From positions 558,001 to 622,000 of the forward strand of contig NZ_CP159534.1 of assembly GCF_040529335.1 (NCBI RefSeq): a stretch of 64,000 nt of DNA, read 5' to 3'. The notes beneath the pieces are model-generated. The model was given only the letters and a program-made list of their open reading frames with translations. It did no database searches and had not been told where the DNA came from. The stretch's first letter is position 1. Every line of letters starts with the position of its first letter. This document shows, in pieces, positions 43,876 through 52,076 of the stretch. Position numbers and translations under genes: made by a program. This stretch comes from Streptomyces sp. HUAS MG91 (GTDB lineage: Bacteria; Actinomycetota; Actinomycetes; Streptomycetales; Streptomycetaceae).

Positions 43876-44634
43876 TCAGTGCCGGATGACCGACCGGATC
43901 CACGCCGACTGCCGGGAGACGTCACCGGCTCCGGCCGTCGCCTCACGGTCGGAGCCGAAGAAGACGCCGAGCAGGGTCTGGGTGCCGCGCGGCCCGACGC
44001 TCATCACGGGCCCGCCCGAATCGCCGCCGGCGGGGATGCCCACGATCTTGCCCATGCAGAAGTCGGTGCCGCCGGGCACGGTGTACCCCTCGCAGCGCGG
44101 GTCGGCGGGCTTGAGCACGCGCAGCGTCGCCTCTCTGAGCACGGGCGACTGGCAACGGTTCTCGTCGTCGGTGCAGGTGGCGCCCCAGCCCAACTGCCTT
44201 ACCACGGCGCCCGGTCGGGCCGGAGCGGTGGACAGGCGCGCCACGGGAACGTTCATCGGCGGCACTTTGACGAGCATCATGTCGGCGTCGGCACTGCCCA
44301 CCCGCTTACCCGGCAGAGGACGCACCAGGGTCCCCCGGCGCACGTCGAGCGCGCCGACGCGGAAGGTGATCCGGCGGTCGGCGACGGGCTCGGCCTGCTC
44401 GTAGAAGCAGTGCGACGCGCTGATGATCCACTGCCGGGCGATCGCCGTTCCGGTGCACTCGGGCTTGCCGTCGACGAACATCCGGACCGCCCACGGCCCG
44501 TACGTGCTCCGGCCCCCGCCGATCACCGCGGCGGACGGTCCCGCCGTCGCCACGGCACCGGTCACCATCACCAGAACGGCCGACGCGACCGTCCCGGCCC
44601 TGCGCACCCACGCTGTAGTCCTTCTCATCCTCAT
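43876..44634 (-). CDS. Secreted trypsin-like serine protease (S1)
   Basis: A 252-residue exported protease. A basic signal peptide (MRMRRTTAWVRRAGTVASAV) precedes the mature start near AVIGGG. The catalytic triad is visible: His in IISASHCFYE, Asp in VGSADADMMLVKV and Ser in GIPAGGDSGGPV. Paired Cys residues (CTGTAIARQW/SHC; C...C near GGTDFC) are as in streptogrisin/trypsin-like S1A enzymes. ATG 44634 is chosen as the signal-peptide start; ATG 44628 is also possible. It is convergent with the NAD-kinase-like gene, 22 bp apart. Confidence 0.92.
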   Translation of the reverse strand: MRMRRTTAWVRRAGTVASAVLVMVTGAVATAGPSAAVIGGGRSTYGPWAVRMFVDGKPECTGTAIARQWIISASHCFYEQAEPVADRRITFRVGALDVRRGTLVRPLPGKRVGSADADMMLVKVPPMNVPVARLSTAPARPGAVVRQLGWGATCTDDENRCQSPVLREATLRVLKPADPRCEGYTVPGGTDFCMGKIVGIPAGGDSGGPVMSVGPRGTQTLLGVFFGSDREATAGAGDVSRQSAWIRSVIRH

Positions 44635-44830
44635 CGAACCGACTCTGGCATGCCAGGACTCGGTTCTCCCGCAGCGGCGGCGGCGAGTTGTGCGTCGGGG
44701 CGGGGCGGGGTCCACGACCCGCTCGCCCTGCTCCTCAAGGGCACCTCCGAAACGCTGTCGACCTCGCAGCGCGAATCCAGAGCCCGGCTGTCGGCCCGCA
44801 CTTGTACTGCTCTTCGCCGAAAGCGTCCAG

Positions 44831-45454
44831 GTGGAGAAGGTCGGCGACGTCCAGTTCAACGATCCGAGTCGCGGCCGCAGCTACTACACGTCGACTCTCT
44901 ACGCACCGTCACAGCCCGAACTGGGCGCCGTCGCCGGGGACGAGGACAGCCTGGGGTCCGCTCTGGGAGGCTTCACCTTGCGCGCCGCCGTCCGCTGGGT
45001 CCTCGGCGTCGCCCGGGCCGCCGGCGTGGTCCTTTCCCTGGTCGGCATTTCCCTCACTTACGGCCTCCGCTCCTTCTCCCGGCCGGGTGGCACCACTATG
45101 GCCGTGCGTGTGACCTTCCTCGGTGCCGGCATGTTCCTGCGGGAGTCCAAGAAGCAGGTGTGCCTGAAGGTGGTGACCGCATCGTCACGCACTGCCCATT
45201 TCCTGGTCTCCGTCACTGAGGAGCACGTTCCCGCGTCCCTGGTAGGTCAGCCACTGTGGCTGGGCTGGGACGCCCGACGCGGCACCGAGAGCGGCCGGTC
45301 CTCCGGAGGCGACACCTCAGCGGCACTTGTGTCCGACGACGGCTGTGTCATGCACGGGATGAACCACCCTGACGACGACCGGGTGCGGTCGCTGTTCTCG
45401 CGATACACCTGGATCAAGACGGCCGCTATCACCGGACCGGATGGCCAGTGCTGA
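44831..45454 (+). CDS. Hypothetical membrane-associated protein
   Basis: An open frame giving about 207 residues if started at GTG 44831. I do not recognise it. It has one strong hydrophobic stretch (GVARAAGVVLSLVGISLTYGL, quoted here as GVVLSLVGISLTYGL) at about 62-82, a basic following region and a soluble C-terminal part containing 'ESKKQVCLKVVTASSRTAHFL' (CLKVVTASSRTAHFLVSVTE). Third-position G+C is lower than in neighbouring genes, and no strong ribosome site is seen, so it may be recently acquired or decaying. The frame itself extends upstream antisense to the protease gene. It begins a patch of poorly conserved DNA reaching to 49.2 kb. Confidence 0.4.
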   Translation: MEKVGDVQFNDPSRGRSYYTSTLYAPSQPELGAVAGDEDSLGSALGGFTLRAAVRWVLGVARAAGVVLSLVGISLTYGLRSFSRPGGTTMAVRVTFLGAGMFLRESKKQVCLKVVTASSRTAHFLVSVTEEHVPASLVGQPLWLGWDARRGTESGRSSGGDTSAALVSDDGCVMHGMNHPDDDRVRSLFSRYTWIKTAAITGPDGQC

Positions 45455-45536
45455 TGAACTTCCCAGAAGCTCGCGCATGATCAGCCGCCGGTCTCGGCGG
45501 GTCGTCACGTTTGTTCCTGCTCGGGCGAAGGGCCGT

Positions 45537-46472
45537 TCATGCGGGTCGCTGGGTGTCGGGGGTAGCGGCTGGGTCGTGGAGCAGTTCTCGTACGCGTCGC
45601 AGGTCGGGGCGCTTGCCGGTTCCTGCACGGCTGACGGTGAAGATGGACCGGGAGACGGGGTGGAGCAGGGGATGGAGGCTGAGGGAGTCGGTGGTGTCGG
45701 GTAGTGCCATGCGAGGGATGAGGGAGGCACCCGCTCCTGCGGCGGCCAAGGCCGCCAGCACGGCGAAGTCGCTGCTGCGGGTCCTGATGTCCGGGACGAA
45801 GCCGGCCGCGCCGCAGGCGCGTTGGATCATCTCGTAGCAGGAGGTGTCCGGGCCCGGGGTGAGCCAGGGCAGGTCTGCCGCGAGGGACAGGTCCACCGGC
45901 TGGCCTGGCCGCAGACCCAGTTCGCCGGCCTGGCGGGGGTGCAGGGCGAGCAGCACCGGTTCCTCCATGAGGAGGGCCTGCTCGTAGGCGGCGGGGAAGC
46001 TGCGTGGCAGCACGGTGTAGCTGTGGACCAGGGCGAGATCGGTGGAGCCCTTGTGCAGTTCGTCGAGGGCTTGGTCGGGTTCCTGCACGGACAGTCGCAA
46101 CGACAGTTCCGGGTCGGGACCGCTGTCGGCCAGTCGTTGCCACAGGGGTGCGACGAGGGCGCGGGCGGCGGAGGCGAAGGCGGTGATCCGCACGATGCCG
46201 CGCCGGCCGCTTCGCAGGGCGGCCAGGCCGGACTCGGCTGCCGCGAGTTCCGTGAGGATGATCTCGGCGTGAGCCACCAGCAGTTCCCCGGCCGCGGTCA
46301 GCCGCAGGGTGCGTCCTTGCTTCTCCACCACCGGTGTGCCGGCCTCTTTTTGCAGGGCGGCGAGGTGCTGGGAGACCGCCGGTGGAGTCAGGTGCAGAGC
46401 CTCCGCGGTGGCCGCGACGGTCCCGTACGCGGCGAGGTGCTGGAGGATCCGCAGGCGTCGTACATCGAGCAC
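45537..46472 (-). CDS. LysR-family transcriptional regulator
   Basis: A 311-residue regulator. The winged HTH covers residues 1-65 (RLRILQHLAAYGTVAATAEA, LTPPAVSQHLAALQKEAG), and a LysR substrate domain follows (VRITAFASAARALVAPLW...). It is encoded three bases downstream of a DMT-family transporter gene on the same strand, so the two are cotranscribed and the regulator probably controls the exporter. The effector may be an amino acid or metabolite, as is common for LysR/EamA pairs. Confidence 0.93.
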   Translation of the reverse strand: MLDVRRLRILQHLAAYGTVAATAEALHLTPPAVSQHLAALQKEAGTPVVEKQGRTLRLTAAGELLVAHAEIILTELAAAESGLAALRSGRRGIVRITAFASAARALVAPLWQRLADSGPDPELSLRLSVQEPDQALDELHKGSTDLALVHSYTVLPRSFPAAYEQALLMEEPVLLALHPRQAGELGLRPGQPVDLSLAADLPWLTPGPDTSCYEMIQRACGAAGFVPDIRTRSSDFAVLAALAAAGAGASLIPRMALPDTTDSLSLHPLLHPVSRSIFTVSRAGTGKRPDLRRVRELLHDPAATPDTQRPA

Positions 46473-46475
46473 GGT

Positions 46476-47480
46476 CTATTCCTTCATCGGGACGGGGCTG
46501 GGGACGGGTTCACCGTGGCGGGCGTCCTCGCCGTGTGCGGTCAGGGGCTGGTCGGCCGCTGGGCGGCCGGGGGCGTCTGCCCGCTCTCCGCGGCGGCGCT
46601 GCGCCGGGCCGCGCCGGTTGATCATGATCACTCCCGCGACGCTGACCGCTCCGCCCGCCAGCTCGATGAGGTGGGGCACCTCGCCCAGCCAGACGAAGGA
46701 GATGACCAGGGCCACCGGCGCGACCAGGTACAGAGCGGCGGTGGAGGTGGCGAGTGGCAGGCGGGCGACGGCGTAGGCCCAGATGACGAAGCCGAGCGCG
46801 GAGGGAAGCAGGCCCAGGTAGAGCGCGGAGGCCAGGGCGTCGGCCGGCGCCTCCAGGGCCGCGTGCCAGGTGGCGGGGGCCAGTGGCAGGGAGAGGACCA
46901 TGCCGGCGACCATCGCGTAGGTGGCGACCTCCAGGCCGGTGTAATGACGCAGCAGGGGCTTGGTGGCGACGTGGTACACCCCTTGGACCACGGCGGCGGC
47001 CAGAACGACGAGGGCGGAGGCGGTGAACCCGCCAGCACCCCTGGCCAGGCTGACGAGCGCCGCGCCGGCGATCGCGACGACGCTGCCGAGGGCGGTGTTG
47101 CGGCTCACCCGCTCCTGGAGGAACAGGCTGCCCAGCAGCACGCTGAAGACGGGGACGATCGCGATCAGCAGGCTCGCCGTACCGGCCGCCACGTTCACCT
47201 CGCCCCAGTTGAGCAGGAGCTGGTAGGCGGTGATGCCGGTCGCCCCGCACAAGGCGATCAGAGGCAGATCGCGGGACCGGGGTACGCGGACCTTCGCGAA
47301 CGGCGCCACCAGCAGCAGGGCCACAGCAGCGATCACGATCCGCAGGAACGACAGGCCTAGCGCCCCCAGGCCGTCCACCCCGATCCGGATGGCGGGGAAG
47401 GCCGAGGCCCACAGGACGACGGTGCCGGTCAGGGCGAGAAAGCGAGAAGATATGAGGCTCGGCTGCATGCGGTCCAGCAT
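46476..47480 (-). CDS. EamA/DMT-family transporter
   Basis: A 334-residue inner-membrane protein with ten predicted segments in two EamA repeats (about 12-140 and 150-285). Typical segments are 'LWASAFPAIRIGVDGLGALG' and 'VAPVALVISFVWLGEVPHL'. It likely exports an amino acid or small metabolite. It shares a transcript with the LysR gene downstream. Upstream are a GGAA/TTCC inverted repeat (47490-47504) and a degraded transposase, so the pair may have come in with a mobile element. Confidence 0.92.
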   Translation of the reverse strand: MLDRMQPSLISSRFLALTGTVVLWASAFPAIRIGVDGLGALGLSFLRIVIAAVALLLVAPFAKVRVPRSRDLPLIALCGATGITAYQLLLNWGEVNVAAGTASLLIAIVPVFSVLLGSLFLQERVSRNTALGSVVAIAGAALVSLARGAGGFTASALVVLAAAVVQGVYHVATKPLLRHYTGLEVATYAMVAGMVLSLPLAPATWHAALEAPADALASALYLGLLPSALGFVIWAYAVARLPLATSTAALYLVAPVALVISFVWLGEVPHLIELAGGAVSVAGVIMINRRGPAQRRRGERADAPGRPAADQPLTAHGEDARHGEPVPSPVPMKE

Positions 47481-47585
47481 GCTCGCCCGGAATGAAAAGT
47501 TCCATTTAGTCTTTGTGGCGCAATCCGTTAGTCGCGCTTATCCAAGGTGCCGGGTTCACTGTTCGTCATCGCCGTCCTCGGACGC

Positions 47586-47782
47586 GTAGGTGTCGTCCAC
47601 CGGGCCGACCAGGGCGAGCAGGTGCGTGGTCCTGTCTGTCCGCCCGTACTCGGTGACCGCCGCGCCCAGCGGGGCCGGGTGCCCCTCACGGCCGAACATC
47701 TGCAACAGGTACCTGGTTGGTGATGAGCGACCCGGCCACCCGGAGCATGCCGGGCCAGTGCGCGGCGATCTTCTTCCTCCCG
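47586..47782 (-). pseudogene. Tn3-family transposase fragment (frameshifted)
   Basis: Two overlapping minus-strand frames carry consecutive pieces of one protein. The first reads KKIAAHWPGMLRVAGSLITN-QV; the second, one frame over, continues YLLQMFGREGHPAPLGAAVTEYG then HLLALVGPVDDTY. From memory these match a continuous stretch of Streptomyces Tn3-type transposases (ITNQV...YDLLRMFGREG...PVDDTYRRQ). The switch occurs near 47708-47718, and the catalytic core and both ends are missing. It is a dead remnant of about 65 codons lying in the 325-bp gap upstream of the DMT transporter. No terminal inverted repeats were seen. Confidence 0.7.
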
Positions 47783-47832
47783 CACGGAGGACCAGGCTGT
47801 GAGACATGCGCGTCACCGGGTACTTGATCGCC

Positions 47833-48078
47833 ATGCATACTCACAGTGCTCATGTTCTGGCCGCATCCGGCGGCCCCGGGGTGATTCTCGTCGTCGTCGG
47901 CGTGCTCATCGTCCTGGGCCTCGTCATCGCCTTCGTCGCGGGGCGGCGCCGTACCGCGCGCCGCGCCGGGATCAGCACGCCCCCGGCCCACCCCGGCCCC
48001 ATCGACGACCAGGCGCAACGCGGAACCGGCTGGCAGACTCCGAACGACGACCCCGCCCAGGGCCACCCGCACCGCTGA
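47833..48078 (+). CDS. Small membrane protein, DUF6479-like
   Basis: An 81-residue protein with one membrane helix (GVILVVVGVLIVLGLVIAFV, about residues 15-34), a basic stretch (AGRRRTARR) and a polar tail with 'QRGTGWQTPNDDP'. The size and layout fit the Streptomyces DUF6479 family of unknown function. ATG 47833 (MHTHSAHVLAA) is preferred; the frame also opens at 47806. The DJ-1 remnant follows in the same frame. Confidence 0.6.
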   Translation: MHTHSAHVLAASGGPGVILVVVGVLIVLGLVIAFVAGRRRTARRAGISTPPAHPGPIDDQAQRGTGWQTPNDDPAQGHPHR

Positions 48079-48099
48079 GCGGCAGAGAAAGCTCTTCCC

Positions 48100-48423
48100 A
48101 TAACCGACCAACGGCTTGAGGGCCGCAGCGTCCTGGCCCTCGTCACCAACTACGGCGTCGAGCAGGACGAACTGCTCGTGCCGCTGCGGCAGCTGCGCGA
48201 GGCAGGCGTCGCCGTCACCGTCGCCGCGGTCAGCATGGATCCCGTGCGGACCTTGTGCGGCGACAAGGATCCCGGGGAGAGCGTCGACCCGGACGTCTCC
48301 CACGAGTCCCTGGGCGCCGCCCGGCACGGCCTCCTGCTCATCCCCGGCGGCACGATCGACGCCGACCAGCTGCGACGGGAGACGGCATCCGTCACGGCAG
48401 CCGTCCGCGAGCACCTCGCCTGA
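48100..48423 (+). pseudogene. DJ-1/PfpI-family remnant (start codon lost, C-terminus missing)
   Basis: The frame encodes ITDQRLEGRSVLALVTNYGV, then EQDELLVPLRQLREAGVAVT and ends 'LLLIPGGTIDADQLRRETAS...REHLA', the first two-thirds of a DJ-1/PfpI (type 1 glutamine-amidotransferase-like) protein. The expected initiator is ATA at 48100, with GAGAAAG eight bases upstream, and no other start codon exists before GTG 48178, which would delete the first strand of the fold. The stop codon at 48421 falls before the nucleophilic Cys (usually CHGP). It is probably non-functional. Confidence 0.7.
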
Positions 48424-48595
48424 CGCCGACCGGACCCGTCGCGCTCGGGGTACGGAGGGCGATGTCCGTTCGTAGGGTCGAGAGGTAGTCGCACACTGTG
48501 TGCTTGGGACGACAGGCCCGCTTCCAGGAGTACGGAGCCACCCCGGCGGAGTGTTGAGCGTGGCTCCTGGCCATCCTTGCCGACAGTGATGATGA

Positions 48596-49141
48596 GGGAG
48601 CGATCCTCCTTGTCCACCGGCCACCCCCACCACGACGCTCCGGACACGGGGCGCGCCTTCCTTCTCTTGGCCGTCACCTCCGAGGGGCGCGAGCGACACA
48701 CCCTCCTCGAGGAAATGGTCGAGGCCCTGCCGCCCATGGCCCAACCGCATCGCCACTCGGTTCCGCGACCAGAGCAAGAACCTGGAGGCCCTGAAACGGA
48801 TCGCGGCGCCGGGCCTGGTCAAGGCCGTCGAACGCACCGACGCCGACCGAAGCGCCGGGGCGGTCGGGAGCGCGAAGAAGCGTGGCGAGTCCACGGAGCG
48901 GGCCGAGGAGATCGCCGCGCGCACCGTCAGCAAGGAACGGGCGCGCAGCGGCGAGCCCCGCACTGCGAGCCGCACCTCCGCCAAGGGCCCCAAGTCGGCC
49001 TCGCAGCGCGGAGGCGAGCGGCCCCATCAGGGGGCGCAGGGACGCACCAAGGACCCGCTCCGAGCGGAAGCCGGGCGCAAGAACGACAAGGGCCGCTCGT
49101 CGATGGACAGGGCGGAGCCGGCCAAGGCCGTCGGACGCTGA
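48596..49141 (+). pseudogene. Plasmid-stabilization-like protein fragment without a start codon
   Basis: A stop-to-stop frame of 181 codons with no ATG, GTG or TTG before the conserved part. Its 3' half encodes KKRGESTERAEEIAARTVSK, then ERARSGEPRTASRTS and ends 'GRSSMDRAEPAKAVGR'. From memory this is the signature of small basic actinobacterial 'plasmid stabilization' proteins (KRGES..RAEEIAARTVNKERARSGES). The canonical N-terminus (M..S.KRERQYEHI) is replaced by unrelated sequence, including 'RFRDQSKNLEALKRIAAPGL' (about 48764-48823), which I do not recognise. The gap 48424-48595 shows no gene. The fragment is most likely a 5'-truncated pseudogene. Confidence 0.55.
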
Positions 49142-49279
49142 CCCGTGTCCGCACGGCGGCCGCTCCACATCCCGGGGCGAAAGCTGTGAGCTGGGACGTT
49201 ACGGTCAGCGGCCCGTGGGCACACGGGACGCGTCCGCGGTACCGCTTCGGCCCGAGTGCACCTGGTGAAAGGCGATGAC

Positions 49280-50269
49280 ATGACCCACCGCACCCGTCTC
49301 CCGTTCCGCGCCCGGGGTCCGGGAGCCCTGGTCACCGGTGGTTCCCGGGGACTGGGCCTGTTCATCGCCCGGCACCTCGCCGAGCGCGGGTGCACCGTGA
49401 CCATCGCCGCCCGTGACGCCGACGAGCTGGAGCGTGCGGCGGCGCAGCTGCGCGAGGAGACCGGGGCGACCGTGCACGCGGCCGTGTGCGACGTGCGCGA
49501 CCGGGACGCCGTCCGCGGCGTACTGCGCGCGGTTCGCGAGCGCGACGGTCTCGACATCGTGATCGCCAATGCCGGTGTCATCCAGGTCGCACCCGTCGAG
49601 GCGGTCGGCTCCGCCGAGTTCGCCGACGCCATGGACACGATGTTCTACGGCGCACTGCACACCTCTCTCGAAGCGCTGCCGTATCTGCGTGAGAGCCGTG
49701 GCCGTCTGGGCCTGATCGGCTCCGTCGGCGGGCTGCTCGGAGTGCCGCACCTGCTGCCGTACTCGTGCGCCAAGGCCGCCGTCGGGGCCCTCGCCGAGGG
49801 GCTGCACGCGGAGGCGGCGGGGTCGGGCGTGAGCGTCACGGCGGTCCATCCCGGGCTGATGCGGACCGGCTCGCACCGGCAGGCCGAGTTCGGCGGCGAC
49901 GCGAGCGCCGAGTTCGGCTGGTTCAGCGCCGCCGCCGGCGCCCCGCTGCTGTCGATGGACGCGGACCGGGCGGCCCGCAGGATCGTGGACGCGGTGATCC
50001 AGCGGCGGGCCCGGCTGGTGCTCACCGCGCCGGCGAAGGCGGCCCAGCTCGCGCACGGGGTGGCTCCCGGTCTCACCACCCGGCTCAGCGGTGTCGTCGC
50101 GCGGCTGCTGCCGTCCGCGTCGGGCCGGAGCCCGCTGCGCCAGGGCGCCGAGGCCGGAGAGCCCCGGAACCCGGTCGCGCGCCGGATCCGGTCCTGGGGA
50201 AGCGCACGCAACGACCGGGCGGTACGCGAGGCCAACCAGCAGGAGCCCGGGCCCCGCACCAGTTCGTAG
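49280..50269 (+). CDS. Short-chain dehydrogenase/reductase
   Basis: A 329-residue SDR. The cofactor site is ALVTGGSRGLGLFIARHLAE (about 15-34), NAG appears in VIANAGVIQV, the catalytic Ser in LIGSVGG and the YxxxK motif is YSCAKAAVG (about 160). An extra C-terminal region of about 70 residues follows the core and is basic (ARRIRSWGSARNDRAVREAN), a feature of some membrane-associated or ion-inducible SDRs. ATG 49280 has GAAAGGCG upstream. It precedes the LigD genes by 114 bp on the same strand. Confidence 0.9.
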   Translation: MTHRTRLPFRARGPGALVTGGSRGLGLFIARHLAERGCTVTIAARDADELERAAAQLREETGATVHAAVCDVRDRDAVRGVLRAVRERDGLDIVIANAGVIQVAPVEAVGSAEFADAMDTMFYGALHTSLEALPYLRESRGRLGLIGSVGGLLGVPHLLPYSCAKAAVGALAEGLHAEAAGSGVSVTAVHPGLMRTGSHRQAEFGGDASAEFGWFSAAAGAPLLSMDADRAARRIVDAVIQRRARLVLTAPAKAAQLAHGVAPGLTTRLSGVVARLLPSASGRSPLRQGAEAGEPRNPVARRIRSWGSARNDRAVREANQQEPGPRTSS

Positions 50270-50383
50270 GCCCGCCCGCCGGTGCGGTCGTGCGGCGCTG
50301 CGGGTGCCCCGGTCCCGTACGCGTGTGACCGTTGATCGTCAGGGGGTACCGGCGTTCGCGATCCGGACGGAGGAGCTCTCACC

Positions 50384-51064
50384 GTGAGTGAGAAGAACGA
50401 CAAGCCCGCGCGGCACGGCCTGCGGGCCTATCACGACAAACGGAACTTCGATCGCACGCGGGAGCCGCACGGTGAGCAGGAGGGTGCGGACGGGCGGGGC
50501 GGGCCAGACGGATCGGACGACGCGCCCAGCCGGCCCGTGTTCGTCGTCCAGATCCACGACGCGAGCACCCTGCACTTCGACTTCCGCCTGGAGGTCGACG
50601 GGGTGCTCAAGTCCTGGTCCATCCCCGAAGGGCCCTCCACGGACTCCCGGGACAGGAGGCTCGCCCTCCCCACCGAGGACCATCCCTTGTCGTACAAGGA
50701 CTTCGAAAGGCTGATCCCGGAGGGTGAGTACGGCGGCGGCACCGTGATCGTCTGGGACGCCGGTACGTACCGGCCCACCAGCCACGACGCACACGACCGG
50801 CCGGTGCCGTTCGGCGACGCGCTCGACGGCGGGCACGCCACCTTCGAACTGCACGGCGACAAGCTGCACGGCCAGTACGCCCTCACCCGCTTCCACGGTC
50901 GCGAGGAGAAGTCCGGCGCCGCCTCCGCGAAGCCGACCTGGCTGCTCGTGCGCACCGGATCCGGGCACCACGGCGACGGCACCCCCGACCCGCGGCGCGC
51001 CCGGTCGGTCCGCAGCGGACGCACCCTGCGCCAGGTCGCCGAGGCGGAAGGAGGTGAGCGGTGA
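50384..51064 (+). CDS. LigD 3'-phosphoesterase-domain protein
   Basis: A 226-residue stand-alone PE domain of the bacterial non-homologous end-joining system. The core reads FVVQIHDASTLHFDFRLEVD (His and Asp of the Mn2+ site), VLKSWSIPEGPS and 'EDHPLSYKDFE', 'GEYGGGTVIVWDAGTY'. It trims 3'-phosphate and ribonucleotide ends before ligation. It starts at GTG 50384 and its stop codon overlaps an ATG (TGATG at 51062-51066) that should be the ligase start, so the two are translationally coupled. The N-terminal 45 residues are charged and probably disordered. Confidence 0.92.
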   Translation: MSEKNDKPARHGLRAYHDKRNFDRTREPHGEQEGADGRGGPDGSDDAPSRPVFVVQIHDASTLHFDFRLEVDGVLKSWSIPEGPSTDSRDRRLALPTEDHPLSYKDFERLIPEGEYGGGTVIVWDAGTYRPTSHDAHDRPVPFGDALDGGHATFELHGDKLHGQYALTRFHGREEKSGAASAKPTWLLVRTGSGHHGDGTPDPRRARSVRSGRTLRQVAEAEGGER

Positions 51065-52076
51065 TGACCGGACTGCTGGACACACTGCCGCCCCACCTGG
51101 GGAAGGCCGCCTCTCCCCCGCCGCTCCCGGCACCGAACTGGCGGAGTCCCCCATGCTGGCGACCCTGAGCGACCGCCGCGACTTCCCCGCCGGCTGGATC
51201 TTCGAGCGGAAGCTCGACGGCGTCCGCGTCCTCGCCGTCCGCGAGAACGGGAAGGTGACACTGCGCTCCCGCTCCGGACGGAAGCTCGACGCCACCTACC
51301 CGGAGATCGTCGACGCCCTCGCCGCGCAGGACTGCGCGGACTTCACGATCGACGGCGAGATGGTCGCGTACGCCCACGGCCGCACCGACTTCGGACGGCT
51401 CCAGCAGCGCATGGGGCTCACCCGGCCCGCGGACGTGGCGCGGAGCGGCGTCGCGGTGACGTACTACGCCTTCGACCTGCTGCGGCTCGACGGCACCGAC
51501 CTGCGGCGCCTGCCGCTGCGCACTCGTAAGTCCCTCCTGCGGAACGCGTTGACGTTCCGCGCGCCCCTGCGGCTGACCACCCACCGCAACGAGGGCGGTC
51601 GCGAGCTCCTCGCCGACGCCTGCGCCCGGGGCTGGGAGGGGCTCATCGCCAATCGTGCGGACAGTCCCTACCGAGGGCGGCGCTCCGACGCCTGGCTCAA
51701 GCTGAAGTGCTCCCGGGGCCAGGAGTTCGTGGTCGGCGGCTTCACCGAGCCGACCGGCAGCCGGAAGGGCATCGGCGCCCTGCTGATCGGCTACTACGAG
51801 GACGGCCGGCTCCGCTACGCGGGCAAGGTCGGCACCGGATTCGACCAGAAGACCCTGACCGGGCTGAGAGACAGGCTCGACGAACTGCGGGTGGACACCT
51901 CGCCGTTCGACGGCCGCGTCGTCCAGCCCACCGCCCTCTGGACCCGGCCTCGCCTGGTGGCAGAAGTCGCCTTCTCCGAGTGGACGCGTGACGGCCTGCT
52001 GCGCCACCCCCGCTACCAGGGGCTGCGCGACGACAAGAAACCCACCGACGTGGTCCGGGAGCGGGCGGAGACATGA
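51054..52076 (+). CDS. ATP-dependent DNA ligase (LigD ligase domain); N-terminal frameshift suspected
   Basis: A ligase of about 340 residues. The nucleotidyl-transfer motif is FERKLDGVRVLAVREN (Lys of KxDGxR), with motifs III (YYAFDLLRLDG), IV (WEGLIANRADSPY) and V (DAWLKLKC), and an OB-fold C-terminus (FVVGGFTEPTGSRKGIGALL). It seals breaks in the NHEJ pathway. The frame opens at GTG 51054, but AGGAGG (51049-51054) overlaps that codon. The well-placed ATG at 51064 starts MTGLLDTLPPHLGKAAS in another frame that stops at 51168; adding one C in the CCCCC run near 51115-51119 joins it to the ligase frame. ATG 51153 (MLATLSD) is the fallback start. The stop overlaps the next gene (ATGA). Confidence 0.88.
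   Translation: MSGDDRTAGHTAAPPGEGRLSPAAPGTELAESPMLATLSDRRDFPAGWIFERKLDGVRVLAVRENGKVTLRSRSGRKLDATYPEIVDALAAQDCADFTIDGEMVAYAHGRTDFGRLQQRMGLTRPADVARSGVAVTYYAFDLLRLDGTDLRRLPLRTRKSLLRNALTFRAPLRLTTHRNEGGRELLADACARGWEGLIANRADSPYRGRRSDAWLKLKCSRGQEFVVGGFTEPTGSRKGIGALLIGYYEDGRLRYAGKVGTGFDQKTLTGLRDRLDELRVDTSPFDGRVVQPTALWTRPRLVAEVAFSEWTRDGLLRHPRYQGLRDDKKPTDVVRERAET

Noticed and set aside
47556..47834. 92-residue minus-strand ORF as an intact small gene
   Set aside because: Its middle matches only part of a Tn3 transposase, and the preceding motif continues in another frame, so it is a pseudogene fragment.
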